DNA from: Bog-950 sp046329515
GTDB taxonomy: Bacteria > Bacteroidota > Bacteroidia > Chitinophagales > LD1
Assembly: GCA_046329515.1 (NCBI GenBank)
Contig: JAXLUM010000002.1
Coordinates: 1,054,001-1,118,000 of the forward strand
DNA: 64,000 nucleotides
Direction: 5' to 3'
The notes beneath the pieces were generated by a model. That model made no database searches and was not told where the DNA came from. It saw only the letters and a program-made list of their open reading frames with translations. A program made the translations under genes and the position numbers. Below are positions 18,302 through 27,595 of the stretch, in pieces (within the stretch, counting starts at the first letter, position 1; each line of letters opens with the position of its first letter).

Positions 18302-18610
18302 TCAGCTAGCCAAAAACTCGTTAACCGATTTTTCGATTGTGGCTAAAAGAATGTAGTTAACAGAATAGAAAATGAACTTTCCCTTACGTTCGGTTACCAC
18401 CAGGCCGGCATCGCGCAAGATTTTAAGGTGCTGAGAGGTAACAGATTGCTCCAGCTTTAAGGTATTGTAAATTTTGTTGACGTTGGTGCCCGGGTTATGG
18501 GCAATAAACTCTATCAACTGCATCCTGAGGGGATGAGCCACTGCTCTTAGTATTGAAACCGCTAGAGCCAAGTCCTTTTCGCTGAATAACTCTGATGCCG
18601 CGGACAGCAT
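18302..18610 (-). CDS. ArsR-family winged-helix transcriptional regulator
   Basis: 102 aa. A helix-turn-helix with recognition helix SVTSQHLKILRDAGLV and a beta wing RKGKFIFYSV is typical of ArsR/SmtB repressors. No cysteine-pair metal site is visible, so it may not be a metal sensor. It is the first gene of a run with the rhodanese-like gene (35 bp downstream) and glpD, and probably regulates that run. A weak box (TACCTTTA on the minus strand, near 18641-18648) precedes it. Confidence 0.86.
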   Translation of the reverse strand: MLSAASELFSEKDLALAVSILRAVAHPLRMQLIEFIAHNPGTNVNKIYNTLKLEQSVTSQHLKILRDAGLVVTERKGKFIFYSVNYILLATIEKSVNEFLAS

Positions 18611-18909
18611 TGATAGGGGTATTAATTATACTGTAAAGGTAATTCTTAAATCGCTAATTGTCAAGGTGAAGATACTGTAAATTTTTGTTGTTTGTATGTA
18701 ATAGTCAATCAATTATCTTATTTAAATTCATTTAATATGTTATTATATTGTATGTTACAACATCTACTGTGTAAACGTTGTTTTGAGATATACAGAAATG
18801 CCGTAAAAAGCTACAAAATCTACGTTTTTGAACCTTCTTTTTTAACGCGCCATTTTTTCGTTGGCGGTAAACTTTTAAATACATTAGGACAAGAAAAATT
18901 GAACCCTGC
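18611..18909. other. Intergenic region, AT-rich, no gene seen
   Basis: About 300 bp between the divergent ArsR gene and the secreted esterase gene. It is AT-rich with short open frames only and no convincing RNA or terminator. It presumably holds both promoters; no clean TAnnTTTG box was found for the plus-strand gene. Confidence 0.5.
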
Positions 18910-20172
18910 ATGAAAAAACATGTACTTACCGCAAGCTTTTTACTTTTTATAAGCGCAGCATTACTGGCCCAATGCCCCAATGGGCGGTACTACAACAAAA
19001 TTTTTGGCGTTACTACACACAGCAATGTGCAGTTTGGCAATGCCATGAAGTTTGACAGCACCTACCAAGACCTGTTTATGAATATTTACGAACCTGATGC
19101 CGATAACTTTGCGCACAGGCCCTTGATTATACTTGCCTTTGGCGGAAGCTTTACCGCAGGCATTAAAGAAAGCCCGGATATTGTGAACCTGTGTAATGAA
19201 TTTACACGACGTGGTTATGTGTGTTCTTCTATTGATTACCGGTTGGGTTTTGAAGATGGCAACGATAGCGACACCAATCAGTTCCGCGCATTAATGCGTG
19301 GCGTGCAGGATATGAAAGCTGCTGTGCGATTTTTCTATAAAGATGCTCTAACATCGAATACTTATCGCATTGATACCAGCCAGATATTTATTGGCGGCGT
19401 TTCAGCCGGTGCGTTTATAGGGTTGAACTATGCTTACGGCAAAATTGACACCTTCTCCATTATTCCACCGGTGTGGGCTTTCCCTACCGTTTTAGCCCTG
19501 GGCGGGCCCGAAGGTAACAGCGGCAACCCCGGTTACGGCACCAAAGTAAAAGGCGTAATTGATTTGTGCGGGGCGTTGGCTGATAGCGTTTGGATAATGC
19601 CGAACGACCCTATACTTGTTGGGGTACACGGTTATGCTGATAGTTTGGTGCGCTGTCAGTTTGATAGCGCGTATGCTGCACAAGCAGTAGAGTCGCGCTT
19701 GTTTGGTACCTGCGATATAGAAACAAGAGCAACGAACGTTGGTTTGCCACACTCGCTTTACTTTTTTGAAGGTATGGGCCACGTTCCTTTTATACTGCCC
19801 ACTGATCCATTACATAATCCGTTGCCTTACATGGATACTACGGTATGGACCATCCGCGATTTTTTAGCGCCGAACACAGTGTGCGATAGCACCCAGTTTA
19901 TTTCGGGCTTTGAGCCGGTGGAGGAAGGTGTGGCTGTTTCGGTTTTTCCTAACCCAAGTAGCGAGGGCATATTCGTTTCTTCCTCGCAAAGCAATGCGGT
20001 AATAGCGCGGGTGTTAAGTGTGGAAGGCAAGTTGTTAATGGAAGAAACCATTGCGCCTGACGAAACTATTTACATCAGCAAAAACCGTTTAAGTGAAGGC
20101 GTTTACCTTTTGCAGTTAACCGACAGGGTTCACCCGGAAAAGAAAAAGGTGGAGCGTTTGGTGTTTCAGTAA
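18910..20172 (+). CDS. Secreted alpha/beta hydrolase with type IX secretion sorting domain
   Basis: 420 aa. Signal peptide (residues 1-20, ending LLAQ), then a carboxylesterase-like alpha/beta hydrolase core. The oxyanion segment is AFGGSFTAG, the nucleophile elbow GVSAG, and a late GMGH likely carries the catalytic His. The last 75 residues form a Por/T9SS type A sorting domain (VFPNPSSEG, then GVYLLQL and KKVERLVFQ), removed when the protein is secreted or attached to the cell surface. Esterase or lipase activity is inferred; the substrate is unknown. Confidence 0.85.
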   Translation: MKKHVLTASFLLFISAALLAQCPNGRYYNKIFGVTTHSNVQFGNAMKFDSTYQDLFMNIYEPDADNFAHRPLIILAFGGSFTAGIKESPDIVNLCNEFTRRGYVCSSIDYRLGFEDGNDSDTNQFRALMRGVQDMKAAVRFFYKDALTSNTYRIDTSQIFIGGVSAGAFIGLNYAYGKIDTFSIIPPVWAFPTVLALGGPEGNSGNPGYGTKVKGVIDLCGALADSVWIMPNDPILVGVHGYADSLVRCQFDSAYAAQAVESRLFGTCDIETRATNVGLPHSLYFFEGMGHVPFILPTDPLHNPLPYMDTTVWTIRDFLAPNTVCDSTQFISGFEPVEEGVAVSVFPNPSSEGIFVSSSQSNAVIARVLSVEGKLLMEETIAPDETIYISKNRLSEGVYLLQLTDRVHPEKKKVERLVFQ

Positions 20173-20177
20173 CTGCC

Positions 20178-20329
20178 GCCCCTATGGGGCTTACTCTACC
20201 TTTGTAAGCTTGTAACTACCAAACTAACGTCCCTACGGGACTATCCCCGGCATGACTTTTAAAACGGCCTCGTAGAGGCCCCGGTTTGGTAGGTTTTAGT
20301 TAGCAATGAAAATAGAATCCCGTAGGGAT
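20178..20329. repeat. REP-like cluster of four perfect mini-hairpins
   Basis: Four perfect small palindromes lie in 152 bp between convergent genes: GCCCC-TAT-GGGGC (20178-20190), GTCCC-TAC-GGGAC (20229-20241), GGCCTC-GTA-GAGGCC (20266-20280) and ATCCC-GTA-GGGAT (20317-20329). The first two share the loop TAY and the last two the reverse complement GTA, so the cluster is a head-to-head arrangement. A pair of AACTACCAAA / TTTGGTAG arms (20214-20223, 20285-20292) lies inside it. The layout is like bacterial REP/BIME elements; no transposase is nearby. Confidence 0.7.
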
Positions 20330-20342
20330 GATACGCTATGAA

Positions 20343-21449
20343 TTACTCTTTCAAAAAGCGGGAAGTTGAAAAAGGGGCACCATTTTGTAAAACGGTAAAG
20401 CTATACACACCCGCAGGCCAGGTAGCGACATTTAACTGTTGTGCGCCAATAACTCTATCTCTATAAACAAGCTGCCCTAGGGCATTATAAACCTGAAGAA
20501 GCAAATGTTCACCTGCCGCGCTGCTGCATTTAAGTAGTACCACGTCCTTTGCGGGGTTGGGGTAAATGGAGAAGGACGGATGGTTTTGCACGGAAGGCTT
20601 AATGCCGGTTGCGGTATCTAACACTGTTATGTTCAGAGTGTCGTAGCTCCACTTATAACCGGCGCAGTCGGGCACACTATCGCGCATGGCTATAAGGTAT
20701 GTAATACTGCTATCAGGGCAAAGCAGGGTGTTCCATTGTCCGTTGGCGAAGCTTGCCCCCGTGTTGGTATTTATCCAATACAGGCTATCGTAAGTGGTGA
20801 TGTTGGTTTGAGCCTGGGCATATATGCACTCTCCCAAGTTAAGGGTGGTATCACTATTAGTTATGTGTGCTTCGTTAGCATTCACTAAATAAATAGGGGA
20901 GAGGGCGTCAACGGCGATGTCTACAAAGGGGATGGAATCGTATTGCGGCCAAAGAATAAACCAGGAATAATTCTGATTAGGTGTAAAGGTTATTGTTTCA
21001 TGCTTCCAAACGGTGTCTAACAATTCACTTTGCCAAAGTAATTGGTGACGATCACAACTGTCGCTCCCACCATATATTTGCAAATAGCCAAATGCTTCTG
21101 AATTAGCAGAATCGGACCAACAAGTTGCATCGTGAAGTTGAAATAGATAAGTATGGCCATTTTTTAATGGACATTGTAAATATTGAGCCAAACTCCCTAC
21201 GTCCAAAGGAGGTTGATTTTCCAAAAAAACATAAGCTATTCCATCCACCGGATTTGCTGGTTTCTTATCTGCCAAAACAGTTACTGATGAATCAAGCACT
21301 CCACATAATGTTTCACAATAAGTCCATTCATTTGGATAGCAATATCCAAGACAAGGCGTACCCTCCATAGAAGGATTCTGCAATTGAATTTGCGCCCGGC
21401 TGTTTATGGCAAATGCAGTAAACAGTAAAAAGCAAAGTAAGGAGCGCAT
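20343..21449 (-). CDS. Secreted protein of unknown function with T9SS sorting domain
   Basis: 368 aa. Signal peptide to about residue 19 (INSRAQ). The middle (20-180) looks like an extracellular carbohydrate-binding-like beta domain (QNPSMEGTP start, a conserved pattern in Bacteroidota surface proteins), followed by an Ig-like segment. The last 80 residues are a T9SS type A sorting domain (SIYPNPAKD, then LGQLVYRD and GVYSFTV). Several Cys pairs suggest disulfides. No catalytic motif was recognised. It converges with the esterase gene across the REP-like cluster. Confidence 0.75.
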   Translation of the reverse strand: MRSLLCFLLFTAFAINSRAQIQLQNPSMEGTPCLGYCYPNEWTYCETLCGVLDSSVTVLADKKPANPVDGIAYVFLENQPPLDVGSLAQYLQCPLKNGHTYLFQLHDATCWSDSANSEAFGYLQIYGGSDSCDRHQLLWQSELLDTVWKHETITFTPNQNYSWFILWPQYDSIPFVDIAVDALSPIYLVNANEAHITNSDTTLNLGECIYAQAQTNITTYDSLYWINTNTGASFANGQWNTLLCPDSSITYLIAMRDSVPDCAGYKWSYDTLNITVLDTATGIKPSVQNHPSFSIYPNPAKDVVLLKCSSAAGEHLLLQVYNALGQLVYRDRVIGAQQLNVATWPAGVYSFTVLQNGAPFSTSRFLKE

Positions 21450-21535
21450 AGGGTAAAATTAAACCTTCCGGGCTTGTTGCTTGTTATTGTTTTCGGCATT
21501 TGTTTCTGTTATACATTCGCGCTCAAAATTTGGTT

Positions 21536-22609
21536 ATGAGTCCGCAGGCAAGAAAAGCAGTTGGTGCATGGTTATTTATCGGCTGCGTGATGGTGTTTTT
21601 TCAGGTAGTGTTAGGCGGCATAACGCGCTTAACGGAGTCGGGCCTTTCTATTACCGAATGGAAACCTTTATACGGCACCATACCCCCACTTAATGAACAG
21701 CAATGGACGGAAGAGTTCAGCCTGTATAAGCAAAAGGTGCAGTATCAAATTATTAATGAGGGCATGACGCTGCAGGAATTCAAATGGATTTTCTTTTGGG
21801 AATATTTCCATCGCTTGTGGGCGCGCTTAATGGGGGTGGTGTTCGCCATAGGCTTCATATATTTTCTGCTGAAAAAATATTTTGATAAAGAACTGGTGTG
21901 GCCGCTGGTTGGTTTGTTCTTTTTAGGTGGTATACAGGGTTTTGTAGGTTGGATAATGGTGCGCGGCGGTTTAGATTCTATGTTTGTTCCGCCCCTGCGT
22001 TTAACCACGCACTTAATACTGGCTTTTATTCTGCTGTGCTATTTAATTTGGATAACGCTAAAGGTATATAGAAGTGGTTCACGGTTCACTGTAATCAGTT
22101 CGCAGTTAGTTGGCCTTAAGTTCTTTTCTGTTGGCCTTGTTGTATTGGTGTTTCTGCAATTGTTTTTCGGCGGGCTGCTATCAGGTATGAAAGCCGGTTT
22201 AGCTTACCCTACCTGGCCTGATATGAATGGTCAGTTTGTACCCTCTGCTTTGTTTAGCGAGCAACCTACGTTTGCCGGCTTTGTAAAATATGTACCGCAG
22301 GATTACTGGGGCCGCACCTTAATACAATTCGTACACCGCATGACGGCCTACACGCTAATAGTAGTAATTGCTATTTTCTGGTGGAAGAGCCGCAACATAA
22401 CAACGGATAGCTTTTTCAAAAAGGGTTTAACAGCTCTGCCGATACTGGTTTTAGCGCAGGCTATACTGGGCATTATTACCGTGTTGAATTGCGTAGGCAA
22501 AATACCTGTTGGCCTTGGGGTGTTGCACCAGGCAGGTGGCATGCTGTTGTTAGCAAATACAGTTTTTATAACTTTCCATCTTTATAACGCAGAGCTTAAA
22601 CGCGAATGA
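21536..22609 (+). CDS. ctaA: Heme A synthase (COX15/CtaA family)
   Basis: 357 aa from the ATG at 21536; a TTG at 21500 is in frame but adds residues outside the family pattern. Eight hydrophobic helices carry the four conserved heme-ligand histidines (EYFHRLWAR, TTHLILAF, FVHRMTAY, VLHQAGG), matching the type that oxidises the heme O methyl group to heme A for aa3 oxidases. The motif GGITRLTESGLSI after helix 1 is diagnostic. It overlaps the MFS gene by 4 bp (ATGA), though no functional link is obvious. Confidence 0.92.
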   Translation: MSPQARKAVGAWLFIGCVMVFFQVVLGGITRLTESGLSITEWKPLYGTIPPLNEQQWTEEFSLYKQKVQYQIINEGMTLQEFKWIFFWEYFHRLWARLMGVVFAIGFIYFLLKKYFDKELVWPLVGLFFLGGIQGFVGWIMVRGGLDSMFVPPLRLTTHLILAFILLCYLIWITLKVYRSGSRFTVISSQLVGLKFFSVGLVVLVFLQLFFGGLLSGMKAGLAYPTWPDMNGQFVPSALFSEQPTFAGFVKYVPQDYWGRTLIQFVHRMTAYTLIVVIAIFWWKSRNITTDSFFKKGLTALPILVLAQAILGIITVLNCVGKIPVGLGVLHQAGGMLLLANTVFITFHLYNAELKRE

Positions 22610-23886
22610 CGGAAAAGAAAGGTGGCTGGCTGGCCTACGGAATTATTGTTGTTGCAGCCCTCGGTTACTTCGTAGATATCTACGACCTCATCCTTTTTAA
22701 TGTAGTAAAGAAAGAAAGCCTTGAAGCCATAATGAGCGGGGCTACTGAAGAGGCGCGTAACAGCACGGCCCTGTTTCTCTTTAATATGCAAATGACCGGC
22801 ATGCTGCTGGGCGGCATAATCTGGGGTATATGGGGAGATAAGAAAGGAAGGCTATCTGTTTTGTTTGGCTCTATCCTTTTATACAGCGCGGCCAACGTGG
22901 CTAATGCCTTTGTGCACGATATAAATACCTACGCTGTTATACGCCTTATTGCGGGCATTGGCCTGGCGGGCGAGTTAGGTGCAGGCATTACGCTTATAAC
23001 CGAAACCATGGATAAGCATAAACGCGGTTACGGCACCATGATAGTGGTAACCTTTGGCGCGTTGGGGGCCGTAGTGGCAGCTATGGTAAATGCCAAGGGC
23101 GCGGTTATTACGCAATGGCTTTCGGGCGTGTTGAATACGCAACTGGCCAACTGGCAAGTGGCTTATATTATTGGTGGTGTAATGGGCTTGCTGTTGTTAC
23201 TGCTGCGGGTTGGCACTATTGAAAGCGGCATGTTTAAGAGTATACAACATACCGAAGTGCAGCGCGGCAACATATTGATGCTGTTTAACAGTAAGGAGCG
23301 ATTTATAAAATACTTGTATTGCATTTTTGTTGGCGTGCCCGTTTGGTTTTTAATAGGGCTCATTATTGCCAATTCGCAAAGTACCTGGGCGACTGAGTTA
23401 AAGGTGCAGGGCAAGGTAATTAACGGCGATGCCCTGATGTATGCCTACCTTGGGCTAAGTGCAGGCGATTTGGTTTGCGGCGTGTTAAGCCAGGTTTTAA
23501 AAAGCAGGCGCAAGGTGGTGTTGCTTTACATTTGTAGCAGCGGTTTATTACTGACCTACTATTTGTTTTTTGCACGGAATATTTCGTTGGATAGTTTTTA
23601 CCTGCTTTGCTTTTTAATTGGCGCGGGCACCGGCTACTGGGCCATATTCGTAACTATTGCTGCCGAGCAGTTCGGCACCAATATACGCTCAACAGTAACT
23701 ACTACTGTTCCCAACTTTGTTAGAGGAAGCGTGCCTATAATTACGTTGCTGTTTACACAATTAAAGCCCGTAACCGGCAATGTGGTGAGCGCTTACATAA
23801 CCGGACTTATTTGCCTGGGCTTAGCCTTATGGGCAATATGGCAAATGCCCGAAAGCTTCTCAAAAGATTTAGACTACGCGGAGTAG
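22606..23886 (+). CDS. MFS transporter (sugar/organic-acid type)
   Basis: 426 aa with about twelve transmembrane segments. The loop after helix 2 reads WGDKKGRL, the MFS signature (GxxxDRxGRR type), and helix 4-5 has the AGIGLAGELGAGITL motif seen in metabolite-proton symporters. It starts inside the stop of the heme A synthase gene. The substrate cannot be told from the sequence. Confidence 0.85.
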   Translation: MTEKKGGWLAYGIIVVAALGYFVDIYDLILFNVVKKESLEAIMSGATEEARNSTALFLFNMQMTGMLLGGIIWGIWGDKKGRLSVLFGSILLYSAANVANAFVHDINTYAVIRLIAGIGLAGELGAGITLITETMDKHKRGYGTMIVVTFGALGAVVAAMVNAKGAVITQWLSGVLNTQLANWQVAYIIGGVMGLLLLLLRVGTIESGMFKSIQHTEVQRGNILMLFNSKERFIKYLYCIFVGVPVWFLIGLIIANSQSTWATELKVQGKVINGDALMYAYLGLSAGDLVCGVLSQVLKSRRKVVLLYICSSGLLLTYYLFFARNISLDSFYLLCFLIGAGTGYWAIFVTIAAEQFGTNIRSTVTTTVPNFVRGSVPIITLLFTQLKPVTGNVVSAYITGLICLGLALWAIWQMPESFSKDLDYAE

Positions 23887-23893
23887 TTTTTTA

Positions 23894-24100
23894 ACCACAT
23901 AGAAACAAAGAAACATAGGTGGGTATAAAACTATGTATTGTATATGTATTACCGGCACTACTATACTGCAGGTATGCTAAGCGCACATTTATAATAAGGG
24001 ATGCGAGTGTAATTACAACTATATAGCAACAAAGAAACATAGGTAGCTATAAAGACCGGTGTTGAAAGCTTTAAGCTATGTACCTACGGTTCTATGTGGT
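23894..24100. repeat. Gene-free inverted/direct repeat element related to the GxxExxY cassette ends
   Basis: 207 bp between convergent genes. The left arm 23894-23920 begins ACCACATAGAAACAAAG. A second direct copy (CAACAAAGAAACATAGGT core) lies at 24016-24044. An inverted copy ending TTCTATGTGGT is at 24082-24100, so the ends ACCACATAGAA / TTCTATGTGGT are inverted. The same ACCACATAG...ACATAGG pattern ends the nuclease cassette at 59998-60512. No open frame is supported between the arms, so it looks like a short derivative without a gene. Confidence 0.6.
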
Positions 24101-24106
24101 GGTGAT

Positions 24107-25186
24107 TTATAAAAACGGCGTTTTTACTACAGTTGCTTTAATGGGTTGGTTGCGGATATCAATGTAAATCTCGCTGCCGATAGCTGAGAATTCTGTTTTT
24201 ATATAACCTAAGCCAATAGCTTTACCTAAGGACGGCGATTGCGTGCCTGAAGTTACTTCGCCTATTTCATTGCCTGCGGCATCTTTAATTTTAAAATGCT
24301 GACGTGGTATTTTACCCTTCTCGCCAATTTCAAAACCTACCAGTTTTTTCTTCGGGCCTTCGTCCTTAATTTTTTTGTGGTAGTCGCTCATGGTAAAGCT
24401 CTTGGTAAACTTGGTTATCCAGCCAAGGCCAGCTTCAATAGGCGAAGTGTTGTCATCAATATCATGGCCGTATAAACAGAAGGCTTTTTCTAGGCGCAAT
24501 GTATCGCGGCAGCCGAGTCCGGCAGGCACAATGTCAAATTCTTTACCGGCTTCAAACACGGCATCCCACAATTTACGGGCATCGCCGTTCATTACATACA
24601 ACTCAAAACCGCCGGCACCGGTGTAGCCGGTGTTCGATATAATTACATTTTGTATGCCGGCCATTTCGCCCACAGTAAAGGCGTAGTATGGTATAGCATC
24701 TAAATTAACGCCTGTAAGTTTTTGCAGCGTTTTAATGGCGTTAGGGCCCTGCACAGCCAGCAACGAAAAATCATTGCTCATATCTACCAACTCAGCACCA
24801 AAGCTATTGTGGTCTTTAATCCAGTTCCAGTCTTTTTCAATATTGCCGGCGTTTACTACTAAGTAATATTCATCGGCCTTAAAGCGGTAAACCAGCAAAT
24901 CATCTACAATACCGCCTTGGTCGTTAGGCATGCAGCTGTACTGCACTTTGCCATCTGTAAGTTTAGCGGCGTCGTTAGTGGTTATTGCTTGTATAAGGTC
25001 TAAGGCCTTTTCGCCCTTTACACGAAACTCGCCCATATGGCTTACATCAAACACGCCAACGCTGTTGCGCACGGCTTTGTGTTCTTCATTAATGCTGCTG
25101 TAAACAATAGGCATATTAAAGCCGGCAAACTCGGCCATTTTAGCGCCAAGGGAAATGTGTAACTGGGTTAAGGCGGTTTCTTTCAT
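24107..25186 (-). CDS. gcvT: Glycine cleavage system T protein (aminomethyltransferase)
   Basis: 359 aa, normal family length. Transfers the aminomethyl carbon from lipoylated H protein to tetrahydrofolate, giving methylene-THF and ammonia. The conserved N-terminus (FAGFNMPIVYSS), VFDVSHMGEF, the folate-site segment and the C-terminal GEVTSGTQSPSLGKAIGLGY motif are all present. It stands alone here with no gcvH or gcvP beside it. No glycine riboswitch was recognised in the 112-bp upstream gap. Confidence 0.95.
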   Translation of the reverse strand: MKETALTQLHISLGAKMAEFAGFNMPIVYSSINEEHKAVRNSVGVFDVSHMGEFRVKGEKALDLIQAITTNDAAKLTDGKVQYSCMPNDQGGIVDDLLVYRFKADEYYLVVNAGNIEKDWNWIKDHNSFGAELVDMSNDFSLLAVQGPNAIKTLQKLTGVNLDAIPYYAFTVGEMAGIQNVIISNTGYTGAGGFELYVMNGDARKLWDAVFEAGKEFDIVPAGLGCRDTLRLEKAFCLYGHDIDDNTSPIEAGLGWITKFTKSFTMSDYHKKIKDEGPKKKLVGFEIGEKGKIPRQHFKIKDAAGNEIGEVTSGTQSPSLGKAIGLGYIKTEFSAIGSEIYIDIRNQPIKATVVKTPFL

Positions 25187-25298
25187 GAATACAGTATAAA
25201 GTAGTTAGTAGTAAGTATATAGATTTAAGGAAGGCGAATGTAATGAGAAAAGGGAATTATGGTTATTGGCGCTTTAGTTATGTATTTATATTCACCCC

Positions 25299-26234
25299 AT
25301 GAAGTTTAAAGAACCCATTGCGGTTAAGCAGATAGCAGAATGGACCGGCTGCGAGATAATTGGTGATGCCACCACTTTTGTAGAGGGCCTAAATGAGATA
25401 CACAATGTACAGGCCGGTGATATAACTTTTGTTGACCACGAAAAGTACTATGACTTTACTTTAAAGAGCGCAGCCAGTTTTATCATCATCAACAAAAAGG
25501 TGGAAGCTCCTGCGGGTAAAACATTACTGTTTACGGAAAATCCTTTTGCGGCTTACAATCATTTGGCAGAAAAATTCAGGCCTTACTTATGGCAGGAGAA
25601 ACCTATTGCCGCCAGCGCCGAAATTGCAGCAGGTTGCACCATTTACCCCAGTGTGTTTATAGGCGAAAAGGTAAAAATGGGCAAAGGTTGTATTATACAC
25701 CCCAACGTTACTATTTACGCTTATACCGAAATTGGCGAGAACGTAATTATACATGCCAACAGCACTATAGGGGCTGATGCATTTTACTACAAGCGGCATA
25801 AAACGCACTACGAAAAAATGCATAGTGCAGGGAAGGTGGTTCTGTGCGACAATGTTGAAATTGGCGCAGGCACCACTATTGATGCTGGCGTTTCAGAGGA
25901 TACCATTATTGGCAAGGGCACTAAAATTGACGACCAGGTGCATATTGGTCATGATGTAAAAGTGGGAGAGAATTGCATTATAGCAGGGCAGGTAGGCATA
26001 GCCGGTAATACCAAAATAGGCAATCGCGTTACCTTATACGGTAAGGCGGCAATAAATAAAAACATTGAAATTGGAGACGATGCAGTGATAATGGCTACTA
26101 CGGCAGTACCTAATAATCTGGAAGGCGGTAAAACATACCTTGGCATACCGGCGGTAGAAGCAAGAGTGTTTGCGCGCCAGGCGGCTATTATTAAAAAGCT
26201 GCCTGAATTGTGGGAGAAACTGAAGAAATTGTAA
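25299..26234 (+). CDS. LpxD-like UDP-3-O-acylglucosamine N-acyltransferase
   Basis: 311 aa. An N-terminal uridine-binding-like domain (1-95) is followed by left-handed beta-helix hexapeptide repeats (100-270) and a helical C-terminus, as in LpxD. LpxD adds the second hydroxyacyl chain to UDP-GlcN in lipid A synthesis. The segment IDDQVHIGHDV corresponds to the LpxD active-site region. Bacteroidota often carry a short second LpxD-type gene apart from the main lipid A cluster, and isolation here fits that, so the true acceptor may differ. It ends 3 bp before the glycosylase gene. Confidence 0.78.
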   Translation: MKFKEPIAVKQIAEWTGCEIIGDATTFVEGLNEIHNVQAGDITFVDHEKYYDFTLKSAASFIIINKKVEAPAGKTLLFTENPFAAYNHLAEKFRPYLWQEKPIAASAEIAAGCTIYPSVFIGEKVKMGKGCIIHPNVTIYAYTEIGENVIIHANSTIGADAFYYKRHKTHYEKMHSAGKVVLCDNVEIGAGTTIDAGVSEDTIIGKGTKIDDQVHIGHDVKVGENCIIAGQVGIAGNTKIGNRVTLYGKAAINKNIEIGDDAVIMATTAVPNNLEGGKTYLGIPAVEARVFARQAAIIKKLPELWEKLKKL

Positions 26235-26237
26235 AGC

Positions 26238-26864
26238 ATGGCAACAAAAAAGAAAGCAGCTGCAAAAGCGGTGGTTAAAGAAAAATATGCGGGCCCTAAA
26301 GACGGTAAGGTGCGCTGCGGCTGGTGTTTAAGTGACCCTATTTATGTGGAGTACCACGACAAGGAATGGGGTACCCCGGTGCATGACGATAAAATGCTGT
26401 TTGAGTTTTTGGTGCTGGAAAGTTTTCAGGCAGGGTTAAGCTGGCTGACGATTTTAAAAAAGCGCGAAAACTTCCGCAAGGCCTTTGCCAACTTTGATGT
26501 AAAGAAAGTGGCGAAGTTTGACCAAAAGAAATTCGACAGCCTGATGAACGATGCAGGTATAGTGCGCAATCGCCTGAAAATTGAAGCCGCCATAAACAAT
26601 GCACAACGCTTTATGGAAGTGCAGAAGGAGTTTGGCAGCTTTGATAAATACGTATGGAGCTTTGTGGGCGGCAAACCACTGGCAAACAAACTAAAAACCC
26701 TACGCGATATTCAACCCCGTACGGAAATAAGCGATGCCATGAGCAAGGATATGGGCAAGCGTGGCTTTAAATTTCGCGGCAGCACTATTTGTTATGCCTT
26801 TATGCAGGCTGTAGGTATGGTAGACGACCACCTGGAAGATTGCTGGAGAAGGAAGAAGAAATAA
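26238..26864 (+). CDS. tag: DNA-3-methyladenine glycosylase I
   Basis: 208 aa. Removes 3-methyladenine from alkylated DNA. The zinc site (Cys in RCGWC, His in YHDKEWG, then His in DDHLEDC and its Cys) and the helix-hairpin-helix-like core (AGLSWLTILKKRENFR, FRGSTICYAFMQA) match Tag. A Lys/Ala-rich N-terminal extension of about 25 residues is extra compared with E. coli Tag. It follows the LpxD-like gene after 3 bp. Confidence 0.94.
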   Translation: MATKKKAAAKAVVKEKYAGPKDGKVRCGWCLSDPIYVEYHDKEWGTPVHDDKMLFEFLVLESFQAGLSWLTILKKRENFRKAFANFDVKKVAKFDQKKFDSLMNDAGIVRNRLKIEAAINNAQRFMEVQKEFGSFDKYVWSFVGGKPLANKLKTLRDIQPRTEISDAMSKDMGKRGFKFRGSTICYAFMQAVGMVDDHLEDCWRRKKK

Positions 26865-26925
26865 TGCCGAAGCACTAAACCCTAAACTTCGTAACGTTTG
26901 TTATTTGGTGTTTGATTCTTGGGGT

Positions 26926-27513
26926 TTAGAAAATATACGGCACCAGCATTTTCACTTTTTTCTTGTACTCGCTGTAATCACTACCGAATATCTTTTCCAG
27001 TTTACGCTCTTCAAGCAAAGCGCCTATGTAGGTGTACAGATACAAAAACCCAACGCTAAGCAGGTTAATAGCGGTAGGCCAAAGCAAAAACAAGCCCAAC
27101 ACAAACGTAAACGTGCCAAAGTACAGCGGGTGCCGTACATATTTATAGAGACCATCCGTGCGTAGGGTTTCCACCTGCTTATTTGGTTGCGGGTTTAAAT
27201 AACTCCACCCTAAAAACTCTCCCATATCGAACTTTGCCATGGAGGCCGCCATTAGGCCAAAGCCCACAACAGCTATTAGGGCGGCAGCTACAGTACTGAT
27301 GGTAGAGGTGGCAAATAACAGCGCTTCAGCCGGTTGGGTAAGCAGCAGCCAGCTTATTACCCCCAGTAAACTCACAAACAGCATATTATAGGCTATACGG
27401 TAAAAACCAAAAGCCTTACCCAGCTTCCCCTGAAACCATGCCTTTACCTTTAAATCTGCTAACAGGCTGTGCAACAGGCCAAAAACTACCCACAATACCG
27501 TTATCCCTATCAT
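26926..27513 (-). CDS. Isoprenylcysteine carboxyl methyltransferase-like membrane protein
   Basis: 195 aa with about five transmembrane helices and the ICMT/PEMT C-terminal signature YVRHPLYFG, then EERKLEKIFGSDYSEYKKKV. The family methylates lipids, isoprenoids or small thiols using SAM. NnrU/MddA-like proteins are related, so the reaction cannot be fixed. It stands alone, convergent with tag. Confidence 0.8.
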   Translation of the reverse strand: MIGITVLWVVFGLLHSLLADLKVKAWFQGKLGKAFGFYRIAYNMLFVSLLGVISWLLLTQPAEALLFATSTISTVAAALIAVVGFGLMAASMAKFDMGEFLGWSYLNPQPNKQVETLRTDGLYKYVRHPLYFGTFTFVLGLFLLWPTAINLLSVGFLYLYTYIGALLEERKLEKIFGSDYSEYKKKVKMLVPYIF

Positions 27514-27595
27514 TCCGCCAAAGGTAGTGCATCATTTTAAAATCAGCCATTTATAAGTTAAAACCGGCTTAATTAGGGGTTCTGCCTTCTTATTT

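Noticed and set aside
18692..18913. Short ORFs in the ArsR-esterase gap
   Set aside because: Poor composition and no ribosome site; not supported as genes.
26864..26926. CTAAACCC / GGGTTTAG inverted arms between tag and the ICMT-like gene
   Set aside because: Arms are short with long AT-rich spacing; could be chance and no T tract fits.
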